From: Lutibaculum baratangense AMV1
GTDB lineage: Bacteria; Pseudomonadota; Alphaproteobacteria; Rhizobiales; Tepidamorphaceae
Direction of reading: 5' to 3'
Length of the DNA: 64,000 bases
Assembly: GCF_000496075.1 (NCBI RefSeq)
Contig: NZ_AWXZ01000007.1
Location: forward strand, 62,001-126,000
Translations under genes and position numbers: made by a program
In this document: one piece after another, positions 18,261 to 27,307 of the stretch
Layout of the letters: each line of letters begins with the position of its first letter
Numbering within the stretch: the first letter of the stretch is position 1
The notes under the pieces: generated by a model
The model's database searches: none
Seen by the model: the letters and a program-made list of their open reading frames with translations, nothing else
Told to the model about the DNA's origin: nothing

Positions 18261-19137
18261 TGTTGTGCACCTGCTCGCGAAGCTGATCCACCACCGCCTT
18301 CAGCTCCAGGCCGATCGCGGTCAGGCCGACGTCGTTCGATTTCGAGCAGAGCGTGTTGGCCTCCCGCCCGAACTCCTGCGCCAGGAAGTCGAGCCGGCGC
18401 CCGACCGCACCGCCCTCGGCGAGCAGTTCACGCCCCGCCGCCACGTGGGCGGCCAGCCGATCGAGCTCCTCGCGCATGTCGGCCTTCGTGGCCAGCAGAA
18501 CCGCCTCCTGATGAAGGCGCTGGGGATCGAGAGACGGTGTCGCTTCGAGCAGCGCCTCGACCTGCCCTGCCAGACGTGCGCGGATGGCGTCGGCCTGCCG
18601 CGCCGGCGCCTTCTCGGCCGCGCCGGCGAGCTCGGCGATCCGCGAGAGCTGGCCCTCCACGATCTCCCGCAGCCGTGCCCCCTCGCTCAGCCGCGCCGCG
18701 ATCAGTCCCTCGAGCGCCTCGTCGAAGGATCGCAGCACCGCCGCCTCGAGTTCCTCGTCGACCTCGTCCACCCGCTGGTCCTCGCTCTCGAGGACGCCGC
18801 GCAGCGAGAGCAGCCCCTCGGGCGTCGGCGCCGGCAGGTTGGCGCGGGCCGAAAGGCTCACGGCCGCTTGAAGCACGGTTTCGAGCGCCGCCTCGTTCAC
18901 CGTCAGGCCACCGCCTCCGGCCTGCTTCTCGAATGTGAGGCTCGCGCTGACAGAGCCGCGCGCCACACGCTGCTGAAGGCGCTGTCGCACCGCCGGCTCC
19001 AGCCGGTCCCAGCCCTGCCCGAGGCGCAGACGCACGTCGAGGCCGCGGCTGTTGACCGACCGCAGCTCCCAGCGCCAACGATGGGTTCCGGCGGCGCCCT
19101 CGGCTCCGGAAAAGCCGGTCATGCTCGCAAGGCCCAT
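18253..19137 (-). CDS. yicC: YicC/YloC family protein (endoribonuclease-like)
   Basis: A 294-residue soluble protein beginning [14 protein letters not shown], close to the MTGFG start of the YicC family, with [16 protein letters not shown] near residue 25 and a C-terminal DUF1732 domain ([23 protein letters not shown]). Characterised family members act as endoribonucleases or RNA-turnover adaptors. It sits upstream of gmk with an overlap, a frequent alphaproteobacterial pairing. Confidence 0.92.
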   Translation of the reverse strand: MGLASMTGFSGAEGAAGTHRWRWELRSVNSRGLDVRLRLGQGWDRLEPAVRQRLQQRVARGSVSASLTFEKQAGGGGLTVNEAALETVLQAAVSLSARANLPAPTPEGLLSLRGVLESEDQRVDEVDEELEAAVLRSFDEALEGLIAARLSEGARLREIVEGQLSRIAELAGAAEKAPARQADAIRARLAGQVEALLEATPSLDPQRLHQEAVLLATKADMREELDRLAAHVAAGRELLAEGGAVGRRLDFLAQEFGREANTLCSKSNDVGLTAIGLELKAVVDQLREQVHNIA

Positions 19138-19231
19138 GCGTTTTCCGTGTCCTGAGAAAGAGGGATTGAGCGCCGCACAGGGCGACGCGGGCGGACACTA
19201 TCGTGCCGTCACAGGTGCGGCAAGCCTGGCT

Positions 19232-20353
19232 TCACCCGCCGTTCGAAGCTCCCTCCGCCCGCTCGCGCTCGATCGCCCGCCACTTCGCGACGTTCTGGTT
19301 GTGCTCGTCGAGCGTCTTGGCGAAGGCGTGGCCGCCCGTCCCGTCGGCGACGAAGTACAGTTCGTTCGTCTCGGCCGGGTTGATCACGGCCTCGAGAGCC
19401 GCACGGCCGGGATTGCCGATGGGCGTGGGGGGGAGGCCGTTGATCTGGTAGGTGCTGTAAGGGTTGGGCGCATCGAGCTGGCTGCGGGTGATGGTCCGCG
19501 GCTCGTCGAAGGCGTTGCCGCCGAACAGGCCGTAGAGGATCGTCGGATCCGACTGCAGTCGCATGCGCTGGCGCAGCCGGTTGTGGAAGACGGCGGCGAC
19601 GCGCGGTCGTTCGTCCGCCCTGCCCGTCTCCTTCTCGACGATCGAGGCCAGAATGATCATCTGCTCCGGCGTCTCGATCGGCAGGTCCTCGTCGCGCCGG
19701 TCCCACATCTCGGCCACGACGCGGTCATGCGCGCGCGCCATGCGGTCCAGCATCTGCTTGCGGGTCGTGCCGCGGTTGAACTTGTACGTCTCGGGCAGCA
19801 GCGTGCCCTCGGCGGGAATCTCCTCGATCTGCCCCACGAGCGTTTCGTCTTCCTGGAGCCTCCGGACGATCTGTGCGCTCGTATAGCCTTCGGGGATCGT
19901 CACCGTGTGCAGGATCGCCTTCCCCTCGACCAGGATATCCATCACCTCGCGCATGCTCGCGCGCTCGGGGAACAGATACTCCCCCGCCTTCAGGTCCCCC
20001 CGCGCCTGCGAGAGCGCGACGCCGCCGAGAAACACCCATGACTGGTCGATCACGCCCTCGCGCTCGAGGAGCTGCGCGATGTCCCGCGTGCCCTGGCCGC
20101 GCGGCACCATCACCGTGCGCGCCTGCTCGAGCGGACCGTCCCCCTCGAACTGAAGCACGCCGATATAGAGGACTGCGCCGCCGGCGATGATGAGCAGCAG
20201 GAGAAAGGTGAACACGCCGCTCAGCGCGACGACGACCGGATGACGTGCCCGGCGCGACGCACCGGGTGGAGGGGGCGCCGGCTCGGGCTGAATGGCCTCG
20301 CGCGGACTGCGCGGAGCGGGACGAGACGAGGATTCGGGTTGCCTATCCGTCAC
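19232..20353 (-). CDS. mltG: Endolytic murein transglycosylase MltG
   Basis: MltG cleaves nascent glycan strands and ends their synthesis. The 373-residue protein has a cytoplasmic Pro/Arg-rich N terminus, one membrane helix (about residues 40-65: VVVALSGVFTFLLLLIIAGG), a LysM-like region and the YceG domain with catalytic ASIVEKETGRADERPRVA (Glu near residue 236) and LQSDPTILYGL, NPYSTYQINGLPPTPIGNPG. It begins with GTG at 20353. Position upstream of yicC and downstream of fabF is typical. Confidence 0.94.
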   Translation of the reverse strand: MTDRQPESSSRPAPRSPREAIQPEPAPPPPGASRRARHPVVVALSGVFTFLLLLIIAGGAVLYIGVLQFEGDGPLEQARTVMVPRGQGTRDIAQLLEREGVIDQSWVFLGGVALSQARGDLKAGEYLFPERASMREVMDILVEGKAILHTVTIPEGYTSAQIVRRLQEDETLVGQIEEIPAEGTLLPETYKFNRGTTRKQMLDRMARAHDRVVAEMWDRRDEDLPIETPEQMIILASIVEKETGRADERPRVAAVFHNRLRQRMRLQSDPTILYGLFGGNAFDEPRTITRSQLDAPNPYSTYQINGLPPTPIGNPGRAALEAVINPAETNELYFVADGTGGHAFAKTLDEHNQNVAKWRAIERERAEGASNGG

Positions 20354-20452
20354 CGGATACCTCTCGGAAGCACATCGATGCGCGGACCGTCACGCGCGAT
20401 TGCGGCGATATGGCGACCCGGGCCGGACGGCCGGGCCACGAGAGGGCGCGCC

Positions 20453-21715
20453 TCAGTCGACCCGCCGCATCACGAGGGACGCGTTCGTTCCGCCGAACCC
20501 GAAGGAATTGCTGAGCGCGACGTTGATCTCACGCTCGCGGGCCTTGTGAGGCACGAGATCGATCTCTGTCGTGACGGAGGGATTGTCGAGGTTCAGCGTC
20601 GGCGGCGCCACGTTGTCGCGGATCGCCAGGGCGCAGAACACGGCCTCGACGGCTCCCGCCGCGCCGAGAAGATGCCCGATCGCCGACTTCGTCGAGGACA
20701 TGCTGAGCTTGCCGACAGCATTCCCGAACAGCCGCGTCAGGGCGCCCAGCTCGATCTCGTCGCCGAGTGGCGTCGAGGTGCCGTGGGCGTTCACGTAGTC
20801 GATGTCGGAAGGATCGATGCCGGCTCGGGTCATCGCCGCCTTCATGCAGCGATAGGCGCCGTCGCCATCCTCGGAGGGGGCAGTGATATGGTAGGCGTCG
20901 CCGGAGAGGCCGTAGCCGATGATTTCGGCGTAGATCTTCGCCCCGCGGGCCTTCGCGTGCTCGTACTCCTCGAGCACGACGATTCCCGCACCTTCGCCCA
21001 TGACGAAGCCGTCCCGGTCGCGATCGTAGGGACGCGACGCCCGCTCCGGCTCGTCGTTGAACCCGGTGGAGAGCGCCCGGCAGGCGGAGAAGCCCGCCAT
21101 GGCGATCCGGCAGACACTGGCCTCCGCACCGCCGGCAACCATCACGTCGGCGTCGCCGAGCGCGATCAGGCGCGATGCGTCGCCGATCGCGTGCGCGCCC
21201 GTGGAGCACGCGGTGACGACAGCGTGGTTCGGGCCCTTCAGCCCGTGCCGAATCGAGATGTAGCCGGAGGCGAGGTTGATCAGCCGCCCGGGAATGAAGA
21301 AGGGGCTGACGCGACGCGCGCCCTTCTCCTTCAGGATGATGGCCGCCTGCTCGATGCCGTAGAGCCCGCCGATGCCGCTCCCGACCAGGACGCCGGAAGC
21401 CGCCTGGTCTTCATAGCTCGTCGGATGCCAGTCGGCATCGTCGAGAGCCTGCTCGGCCGCGGCCATCGCATAGACGATGAACTCGTCGACCTTGCGCTGC
21501 TCCTTCGGCTCCATCCACTGGTCGGGATTGTAGGTGCCGTCGCTGCCGTCCCCGCGGGGAACCCGCGCCGCGATCTTGCACGGAATATCGGAGACGTCGA
21601 AGTCCTCGATCTTCCGCGCACCGTTCTTCCCGTCGAGAAGGTTGCGCCAGGTCGCTTCCACGCCGCATCCGAGCGGCGTCACCAGACCCATTCCCGTTAT
21701 GACTACTCTTCGCAT
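20453..21715 (-). CDS. fabF: 3-oxoacyl-ACP synthase II
   Basis: FabF (KAS II) elongates acyl-ACP by condensation with malonyl-ACP. The 420-residue protein begins MRRVVITGMGLVTPLG and has the catalytic triad: Cys in VTACSTGAHAIG (about residue 168), His in NAHGTSTPLGD (about 308) and His in KSAIGHLLGAAG (about 345). It lies 51 bases downstream of acpP on the minus strand, in the usual acpP-fabF order. Confidence 0.97.
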   Translation of the reverse strand: MRRVVITGMGLVTPLGCGVEATWRNLLDGKNGARKIEDFDVSDIPCKIAARVPRGDGSDGTYNPDQWMEPKEQRKVDEFIVYAMAAAEQALDDADWHPTSYEDQAASGVLVGSGIGGLYGIEQAAIILKEKGARRVSPFFIPGRLINLASGYISIRHGLKGPNHAVVTACSTGAHAIGDASRLIALGDADVMVAGGAEASVCRIAMAGFSACRALSTGFNDEPERASRPYDRDRDGFVMGEGAGIVVLEEYEHAKARGAKIYAEIIGYGLSGDAYHITAPSEDGDGAYRCMKAAMTRAGIDPSDIDYVNAHGTSTPLGDEIELGALTRLFGNAVGKLSMSSTKSAIGHLLGAAGAVEAVFCALAIRDNVAPPTLNLDNPSVTTEIDLVPHKAREREINVALSNSFGFGGTNASLVMRRVD

Positions 21716-21766
21716 ACCGAAGTCAGCGCAACTCTTCTTGTGACCAGTGGGGATGGAATCCGGAGC

Positions 21767-22003
21767 TTACTCGGTGTTCTTCTCGAGGAAGCGGACCGCA
21801 TCGCCGACGGTGAGGATGGTCTCCGCGGCGTCATCGGGAATCTCGACGCCGAACTCCTCCTCGAAGGCCATCACGAGCTCGACCGTGTCCAGGCTGTCCG
21901 CGCCCAGATCGTCGATGAAGCTCGCGTTCTCGGTCACCTTTTCCGGCTCCACGCCGAGGTGCTCCACAACGATCTTTTTCACGCGTTCGGCGATATCACT
22001 CAT
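21767..22003 (-). CDS. acpP: Acyl carrier protein
   Basis: A 78-residue acidic protein with the phosphopantetheine attachment motif [12 protein letters not shown] (Ser 37). Residues 1-10 [10 protein letters not shown] and the C-terminal [11 protein letters not shown] are standard for AcpP. The 218 bases upstream, before fabG, probably hold its own promoter: on the minus strand a weak CTGGCC / TTACTA pair with a 17-base spacer is centred near 22160. Strong independent expression of acpP would fit its abundance. Confidence 0.97.
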   Translation of the reverse strand: MSDIAERVKKIVVEHLGVEPEKVTENASFIDDLGADSLDTVELVMAFEEEFGVEIPDDAAETILTVGDAVRFLEKNTE

Positions 22004-22221
22004 TCTGTCTTCCTCGAACGAAGCCTTGTCATCCAGTCGTGTTGCCGTGAAGCTCTTGGAACCGCGGCGGGAGAATCGTCCCCGACCAAGCTTGCCGTGT
22101 CCGCCGCACCAAAGAAAGTACCAGTCTTGCCTGGAGTTCGGCGGCTAGTAACACACTTTTCAGGCCTTGGCCAGAAGCTGCGAGCCCTTCGGCTACCTCT
22201 GCACCGGGTTCCCCAAGTATC

Positions 22222-22959
22222 TCAAATCATTGCCATTCCGCCGTTCACATGCAGGGTCTGGCCGGTCACGTAGCCGGCCTCCTCGCTGGCGAGGTAGAGG
22301 GCGGCGGCCGCAATCTCCTCGGACGTGCCCAGACGCCCCGCCGGAACGTGCCCGAGTATCGACTCGCGCTGCTTCTCGTTCAGCTCGTCCGTCATCGCCG
22401 TCTCGATGAAACCCGGCGCGATGCAGTTCACGGTGATGCCGCGCGTCGCGACCTCCTGCGCGATCGACTTCGACATGCCGATCATGCCCGCCTTGGCCGC
22501 GGCATAGTTCGCCTGGCCCGGATTGCCGGTCACGCCGACGATCGAGGTGATGCCGATGATGCGGCCATAGCGCCGTCGCATCATGTTCTTGACGGCCGCG
22601 CGCGAGAGGCGGAACGCAGCGCTCAGGTTCACGTCGAGGACCGTCTGCCACTCCTCGTCCTTCATCCGGATGAAGATGTTGTCGCGCGTGATGCCCGCGT
22701 TGTTGACGAGAATGTCGAGGCCGCCCAACGCTTCCTCGGCTCTAGGCACCAGAGCGTCGACGGCCGCGGGATCGCCGAGATTGCAGGTCAGAACGTGGGC
22801 CCGCTCCCCCAGTTCCCCTGCCAGCGTCTCCAGAGCCTCCGCCCTCGTGCCCGAAAGACCGACGGTTGCGCCGGCGCCATGCATGGCACGGGCGATGGCG
22901 CCCCCGATTCCCCCGGATGCGCCCGTGACGAGAGCTTTCCTGCCGCTCAGATCAAACAT
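22222..22959 (-). CDS. fabG: 3-oxoacyl-ACP reductase
   Basis: A 245-residue short-chain dehydrogenase that reduces 3-oxoacyl-ACP with NADPH. It has the GASGGIGGAIA nucleotide-binding motif near residue 14, NNAGITRDN, catalytic Ser in ITSIVG and the YAAAKAG Tyr-Lys pair near residue 151. It starts 13 bases after fabD, so the two are co-transcribed. Confidence 0.96.
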   Translation of the reverse strand: MFDLSGRKALVTGASGGIGGAIARAMHGAGATVGLSGTRAEALETLAGELGERAHVLTCNLGDPAAVDALVPRAEEALGGLDILVNNAGITRDNIFIRMKDEEWQTVLDVNLSAAFRLSRAAVKNMMRRRYGRIIGITSIVGVTGNPGQANYAAAKAGMIGMSKSIAQEVATRGITVNCIAPGFIETAMTDELNEKQRESILGHVPAGRLGTSEEIAAAALYLASEEAGYVTGQTLHVNGGMAMI

Positions 22960-22972
22960 GCCCTTGTCTCCG

Positions 22973-23914
22973 TCACTTCAAGGAGGCCGCGAACGACTTG
23001 AGGTCGTCCGGCGCGTTGAGAGAAACGCCCTTCACGGAGCGGTCGATGCGCTTCGCGAGACCGGACAGGACCTTGCCGGAGCCGATCTCGACGAGCTCGG
23101 TCACGCCCTGGCCCGCCATGTAGATCACGCTCTCGCGCCAACGCACGGTGCCCGTGACCTGTTCGACGAGCAGCCGGCGAATCTCCTCGGGGTCGGTTAC
23201 GGCGGTGGCTGAGACATTCGCAACCAGCGGCACGACGGGTGCGCGGATATCCACCTTCGACAGCGCCTCCGCCATGACGTCCGCCGCCGGCTGCATGAGG
23301 CTCGAGTGGAACGGCGCGCTGACGGGCAGGGACACGGCCTTCATGGCGCCCCGCTCCTTCGCGAGCTCCATGGCGCGCTCGACCGCAGCCTTCGTGCCGC
23401 TCACGACCACCTGCCCGGGAGCGTTGTCGTTCGCGGCGTTCAGGACGTCACCCTGCGCCGCGTCTTCGGCGATCGCGAGTGTGGTCGGCATGTCGACCCC
23501 CAGGAGGGCGGCCATCGCCCCCTCCCCGACGGGAACGGCTTGCTGCATCGCCAGGCCGCGGGTTCGGAGAAGACGCGCCGTGTCGGCGACGCTCAGCGAG
23601 CCTGCGGCGGCCAGGGCCGAGTATTCTCCGAGCGAGTGTCCCGCGACGAACGCGGCCGCCTCCTCGAGCCGGACGCCCTCTTCCTCGAGCGCGCGGAGCG
23701 TCGCCAGGCTGACCGCCATGAGCGCGGGCTGCGCGTTCTGCGTCAGGGTCAGGCGGTCGTCCGGCCCGTTCCAGATCACCTCCGAAAGCGCCTCGCCCAA
23801 CGCGTCGTCGACCTCTTCGAACACGGCGCGCGCGCCCGCGTAGGCTTCCGCGATGGCCTTGCCCATGCCGACGGACTGGCTGCCCTGTCCGGGGAAGACG
23901 AAGGCTCTGGACAT
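22973..23914 (-). CDS. fabD: Malonyl-CoA:ACP transacylase
   Basis: FabD loads malonyl groups onto ACP. The 313-residue protein shows FPGQGSQSVGMG at the N terminus, the nucleophile GHSLGEYSAL (Ser 94) and the catalytic His in SAPFHSSLM (about residue 200). It is the first gene of the fabD-fabG-acpP-fabF-mltG run, divergent from rpsF. Confidence 0.96.
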   Translation of the reverse strand: MSRAFVFPGQGSQSVGMGKAIAEAYAGARAVFEEVDDALGEALSEVIWNGPDDRLTLTQNAQPALMAVSLATLRALEEEGVRLEEAAAFVAGHSLGEYSALAAAGSLSVADTARLLRTRGLAMQQAVPVGEGAMAALLGVDMPTTLAIAEDAAQGDVLNAANDNAPGQVVVSGTKAAVERAMELAKERGAMKAVSLPVSAPFHSSLMQPAADVMAEALSKVDIRAPVVPLVANVSATAVTDPEEIRRLLVEQVTGTVRWRESVIYMAGQGVTELVEIGSGKVLSGLAKRIDRSVKGVSLNAPDDLKSFAASLK

Positions 23915-24011
23915 GAGTGCACTCCCGAGTGACTGACGACGCGACCTGGAATTGGCGGAGCCGTGTGACGCATGCCACGCCCGCCCTTGTCAAGCGGGGG
24001 CCTTCGGCCTC

Positions 24012-24039
24012 TTGCCTTGATCACCGATTTCCGTATATC
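24012..24039 (+). promoter_or_regulatory. Candidate promoter of the rpsF-rpsR-rplI operon
   Basis: TTGCCT (24012-24017) and TATATC (24034-24039) are separated by 16 bases, a fair sigma-70-type match in an otherwise GC-rich region. It would leave a leader of about 170 bases ahead of rpsF. Confidence 0.45.
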
Positions 24040-24073
24040 AGCCGGAGTTCGGTCCGCCGTGGCCGGAAGCTGA

Positions 24074-24125
24074 ACGGAAGGCCGCCCACTCGGCGGCATG
24101 GACCCTCAAGGGTCCGGCTTCCCGT
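24074..24125 (+). promoter_or_regulatory. Structured rpsF leader element (candidate S6:S18 autoregulatory RNA)
   Basis: An outer helix pairs ACGGAAGGCC (24074-24083) with GGCTTCCCGT (24116-24125), with one bulge. Inside it an apical hairpin has arms GGACCC and GGGTCC (24100-24105 / 24110-24115) around a TCAA loop, leaving a 16-base single-stranded bulge on the 5' side. Leaders of rpsF operons in many bacteria bind the S6:S18 dimer through a hairpin with a conserved CCG. A CCG sits at 24114-24116 beside the apical stem. The assignment is an inference from position and shape. Confidence 0.4.
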
Positions 24126-24219
24126 GTTTCCGCTCTCGAACCTTCTCGCATGCCTTTCCGGGGCGTCCGACGAGGCTTTGCGCCGCGGCAGACCGCATGA
24201 GCAGAAAGGAAAGGCATTC

Positions 24220-24699
24220 ATGCCCTTGTACGAGCACGTGTTTCTGGCACGTCAGGACATCTCCGGCCAGCAGGTCGAAGCCCTGACCGACCAGTTCAAG
24301 TCCGTCATCGAAGAGAATGGCGGCTCCATCGGAAAGGTCGAGTACTGGGGCGTTCGCCCGCTCGCCTACCGCATCAAGAAGAACCGCAAGGCGCACTATT
24401 CGCTCATCAACATCACGGCCCCGCACGAGGCGGTCGCCGAGATGGAGCGCCAGATGGGCCTCTCGGACGACATCCTCCGCTTCATGACCATCCGCGTCGA
24501 CGAGCACGAGGAAGGCCAGTCGGCGATGCTGCAGAAGCGCGACCGCGACGACCGGCGCGGTGGCCCGGGCGGCGGACGCGGCGATCGTGGTGATCGCGGC
24601 GACCGTGGTGATCGAGGTGGTCGTGGAGACCGTGACGGTGGCGGCTTCCGCGGCGACCGTGAGAGCCGTCCGCGCCGTGAAGACAGGGATTCCGAATAA
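24220..24699 (+). CDS. rpsF: 30S ribosomal protein S6
   Basis: Residues 1-100 form the S6 domain: [47 protein letters not shown]. The start at 24220 follows GAAAGGAAAGG. The 159-residue product is longer than E. coli S6. Residues 108-159 are a low-complexity tail rich in Arg, Gly and Asp with repeated RGD units, made of near-identical GGC-GAT/GAC-CGT triplets. Alphaproteobacterial S6 often has such a tail. The stop overlaps the rpsR start (TAATG). Confidence 0.96.
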   Translation: MPLYEHVFLARQDISGQQVEALTDQFKSVIEENGGSIGKVEYWGVRPLAYRIKKNRKAHYSLINITAPHEAVAEMERQMGLSDDILRFMTIRVDEHEEGQSAMLQKRDRDDRRGGPGGGRGDRGDRGDRGDRGGRGDRDGGGFRGDRESRPRREDRDSE

Positions 24700-24953
24700 T
24701 GTCTCTTCCCAACATTTCCCAGCTGCCGGTCCGTCGGCCCTTCTACCGTCGCCGCAAGACCTGCCCGTTCTCCGGCGCGGATGCTCCGAAGATCGACTAC
24801 AAGGACGTGAAGCTCCTGCAGCGTTACGTCTCCGAGCGCGGCAAGATCGTGCCGAGCCGCATCACGGCCGTGTCGGCGAAGAAGCAGCGCGAGCTCGCGC
24901 GCGCCATCAAGCGCGCCCGCTTCCTCGGCCTTCTGCCCTACGTGCTGAAGTGA
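24699..24953 (+). CDS. rpsR: 30S ribosomal protein S18
   Basis: An 84-residue basic protein that pairs with S6 on the 30S platform. [15 protein letters not shown] at the N terminus and the C-terminal [12 protein letters not shown] motif are diagnostic. It is translationally coupled to rpsF by a one-base overlap. Confidence 0.97.
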   Translation: MSLPNISQLPVRRPFYRRRKTCPFSGADAPKIDYKDVKLLQRYVSERGKIVPSRITAVSAKKQRELARAIKRARFLGLLPYVLK

Positions 24954-24963
24954 GGACATCAAG

Positions 24964-25536
24964 ATGCAGGTGATTCTTCTGGAGCGCATTCCTCGCCTCG
25001 GCCAGATGGGCGACGAGGTGCGCGTCAAGGACGGCTTCGCGCGCAACTTCCTGTTGCCGCGCGGCAAGGCGCTTCGCTCCAACGAGGCGAACCGCAAGCG
25101 CTTCGAGTCGCAGCGCAGCCAGCTCGAGGCCCGCAACCTTCAGGCCCGCCAGGAGGCCGAGGCCGTGGCGGAGAAGCTCGAGGGCCAGACGGTCGTCATG
25201 ATCCGCTCGGCGGGCGAGCGCGGGCAGCTCTACGGCTCCGTCGCCACCCGCGACATCGCCATGGCTCTCACCGAGGCGGGCTTCTCAGTCGGCCGTAGCC
25301 AGGTCAACCTGAACTCCCCGATCAAGGAGCTCGGCCTCTTCCCGCTCACGATCCAGCTTCACCCGGAGGTGACGGCCACGGTGACGATCAACGTCGCGCG
25401 GACCGCGGACGAGGCGGAACGCCAGGCGCGTGGCGAGGACCTGACGCAGGTCGAGAACGACTACGTTCTCGAGGCCGGCGAGGGCGAAGAGTTCGAGGAA
25501 GAGGAAGGCGGCGAGGAGGCCGACGAGCAGGCCTGA
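24964..25536 (+). CDS. rplI: 50S ribosomal protein L9
   Basis: A 190-residue protein with the L9 N-terminal domain ([36 protein letters not shown]), the connecting alpha helix and the C-terminal domain ([27 protein letters not shown]). Residues after about 165 form an acidic Glu-rich tail not present in E. coli L9 but frequent in alphaproteobacteria. It ends the ribosomal operon and is followed by a terminator. Confidence 0.96.
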   Translation: MQVILLERIPRLGQMGDEVRVKDGFARNFLLPRGKALRSNEANRKRFESQRSQLEARNLQARQEAEAVAEKLEGQTVVMIRSAGERGQLYGSVATRDIAMALTEAGFSVGRSQVNLNSPIKELGLFPLTIQLHPEVTATVTINVARTADEAERQARGEDLTQVENDYVLEAGEGEEFEEEEGGEEADEQA

Positions 25537-25589
25537 GGCCGGCTCGCATGGAGCGGCCTTCCCGGCCCTTCCCCTTCGGTTCACGACAC

Positions 25590-25626
25590 GAGCTCCGCCG
25601 GAAACGGCGGGGCTCCTTCTTTCTCT
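25590..25626 (+). terminator. Terminator of the rpsF-rpsR-rplI operon
   Basis: Arms GAGCTCCGCC (25590-25599) and GGCGGGGCTC (25606-25615) pair over 10 positions (one G-T) around a GGAAAC loop and are followed by the T-rich CTTCTTTCTCT. It lies 54 bases after the rplI stop. Confidence 0.75.
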
Positions 25627-25726
25627 CGGCACGCCCTCCGTTCCACAGCCCCGCGCGTGCGGGGAGAGAGCGCCTCGTGCTAGGCTCCCGGGATCGCGCG
25701 ATCGATCTCCACTGACGCACCGGTAG

Positions 25727-26467
25727 ATGCAGCGTCCCCCCACCACGTCGAGGCACACTCAGCGAGGCCCCTCCGGCCACGGCTCCGGCGATTCCCAAGA
25801 CGTCTCAGAGGAGGAGTTGCGCCTCGCGCGCATTCTCAGCGGCGCGGACGACGCCACCGACGCACCGGCCTCCCGCCTCCGCAAGCACCGCCTCCTCCTG
25901 GCGGGCGTGGCCGCGCTTCTCCTGATCCTCGCAGCCGTCCTGGCGGCAGCTCTCCTGCCGCGCGGCGACGGGACCGCTCCGGCGAGTTCGACCTCGCCGA
26001 ACGATGCCTCTTCTCTGGAGCTTCTGTTCGAGCCGTCACCGATACGCAGCCGTTTCGTTCCGGCCCTTCGGCTCCAGCCGCCCTACGTGGCTCGGGATGC
26101 CGTCAGCGTGGACGCGGGCGACGGCCCGCAAGCCGTCAGGCTCGCCTTCGTTGACGGCCTCGTCTGGGGCGCCATCTGCCAGGATCGGGAGGGGCTCTTG
26201 TTCTCCTGCGGGCTGCAGGCCCGGGCGGAGCTCGCAAACTCTCTCGGGAATGGTCCCGCCATTTGCCAGCCCGTGTTCTACTGGCGGGACGAGACGCGAT
26301 ACCAGTGCTTCGGTGCCTCGGGCGATCTCGCCCGTGCGCAGGTCGAGGCCGGGTTCGCGAAGCCGGATCCCATGGGAATTTCCCTCTACGCAGGCACGGC
26401 CTCTCGGGCGGCGGTGGAGGCCCGAGGTGCGTGGAACGGCGGCTGGACGATCCGCGAGGTGCGATAG
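25727..26467 (+). CDS. Membrane-anchored protein with degenerate nuclease-like (SNase-fold) domain
   Basis: A 246-residue protein with a charged cytoplasmic N terminus (about 52 residues), one membrane helix (about residues 53-73, LLLAGVAALLLILAAVLAAA) and an extracytoplasmic domain. The second half follows the pattern of thermonuclease-family proteins: FSCGLQARAELANSLG, a Cys-flanked strand pair (AICQP, YQCFG), DLARAQVEAGFAKPD and a final AVEARGAWNGGW, matching the family's C-terminal 'extra helix, Trp-Gly' region. The catalytic Arg-Glu-Arg set and DGDT calcium site are not evident, so nuclease activity is doubtful. A related gene follows at 26642. Confidence 0.55.
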   Translation: MQRPPTTSRHTQRGPSGHGSGDSQDVSEEELRLARILSGADDATDAPASRLRKHRLLLAGVAALLLILAAVLAAALLPRGDGTAPASSTSPNDASSLELLFEPSPIRSRFVPALRLQPPYVARDAVSVDAGDGPQAVRLAFVDGLVWGAICQDREGLLFSCGLQARAELANSLGNGPAICQPVFYWRDETRYQCFGASGDLARAQVEAGFAKPDPMGISLYAGTASRAAVEARGAWNGGWTIREVR

Positions 26468-26641
26468 GCCCGCCAGCGGATCCTCCTCGGGCCCTCGCGC
26501 CGGACGCGGATTCGATCCTTTCGGCGGGTCATGCGTTCATTCTCAGGAGGCGGTCATGCCGGTGACATCGCGGCGACCTGTCACCACAATGGGATGGCCT
26601 CAGGCGACGTGGACGGCGCAAGTGGCGGGTGAAGGTTGAAC

Positions 26642-27307
26642 ATGGCCAGGTCAGCCCGGCAAACGACCTCGGCGGATAGCCCTGCGCGGCGCGGGGCGGG
26701 CGTCGCTGTGCTTGTCGGGGTTGTGGGGCTCGGCCTAATGCTGGGTGCGGCCGCCGTGATGCCTGTGGACGCCGAGGAACCGGCAGGGGGTGTCGTCTCG
26801 GGCGTTGCTGCCGGAGAAGCGGGGCGGGAGGCCTCTCCGGAACGGTCGCGGCACACTCCGTTCCCGTGGACGACGGAGCCCGTGCGGGTCGACCGCGAGG
26901 CGCAGGAGATGGAGCGGCTGGAGGCCGAGGTCCGGACGGATCCCTTCCCCCTCGTCCTCGACGTGCCCCGCGGCGTGCGCATCCCAGACAGCGGCACCTT
27001 CGTCATCGGCGACGTCACCTACCTGGTCGCGGGCGTCACCCCTCGCGGCCTGCGCGACGTCTGCACCGAATCGGACGGTCGGCGCATCGCGTGCGGCGCC
27101 CGGGCGCGGGTCGGCCTCTGGAACCTCGTCGCGGAGAAGCGGCTCGCCTGCCGTCAGGTCGGAGGCAAGGAGGACGCAGCTCTCGTGGAGTGCAGTCTCG
27201 GCGGCGAGACGCTGGGCGAGCGGTTGCTGCGCGAGGGCTGGGCGCTGCCCCGGACGGAGCCTGATCTCGCACCTGCGAAGACGGCGGGGCTAGGCGAGTC
27301 GGACTGA
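26642..27307 (+). CDS. Membrane-anchored protein with degenerate nuclease-like (SNase-fold) domain, second copy
   Basis: A 221-residue protein with a short basic N terminus, one membrane helix or uncleaved signal (about residues 19-41), a Pro/Glu-rich linker and a C-terminal domain. LRDVCTESDGRRIACGARARVGLWNLV is the segment around residues 137-163 (given here as PRGLRDVC, RRIACGARA, LWNLVAEKRLAC), followed by VECSLGGETLGERLLREGWALP. This is the same order of Cys-Gly-Ala helix, Cys strands and Gly-Trp-Ala helix as in its neighbour and in thermonuclease-family proteins, again without the catalytic residues. The ATG at 26642 is preferred to a TTG six bases upstream. Confidence 0.55.
   Translation: MARSARQTTSADSPARRGAGVAVLVGVVGLGLMLGAAAVMPVDAEEPAGGVVSGVAAGEAGREASPERSRHTPFPWTTEPVRVDREAQEMERLEAEVRTDPFPLVLDVPRGVRIPDSGTFVIGDVTYLVAGVTPRGLRDVCTESDGRRIACGARARVGLWNLVAEKRLACRQVGGKEDAALVECSLGGETLGERLLREGWALPRTEPDLAPAKTAGLGESD

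Larger units (their letters stand above)
23915..24219. other. fabD-rpsF divergent intergenic region
   Basis: This 305-base stretch has no convincing gene. It holds the fabD leader on one side. On the other side it holds a plausible rpsF promoter and a long rpsF leader with a nested stem-loop (annotated separately). The lowest-GC part is around 24010-24045. Confidence 0.7.

Noticed and set aside
20240-22273. 677-residue plus-strand open frame
   Set aside because: It lies antisense to mltG, fabF and acpP, which are unmistakable, and shows no motifs.
24544-24690. Tandem repeat or CRISPR-like array
   Set aside because: The repetition is the RGD/RGG-coding tail of rpsF, with 9-12 base units and no spacers.
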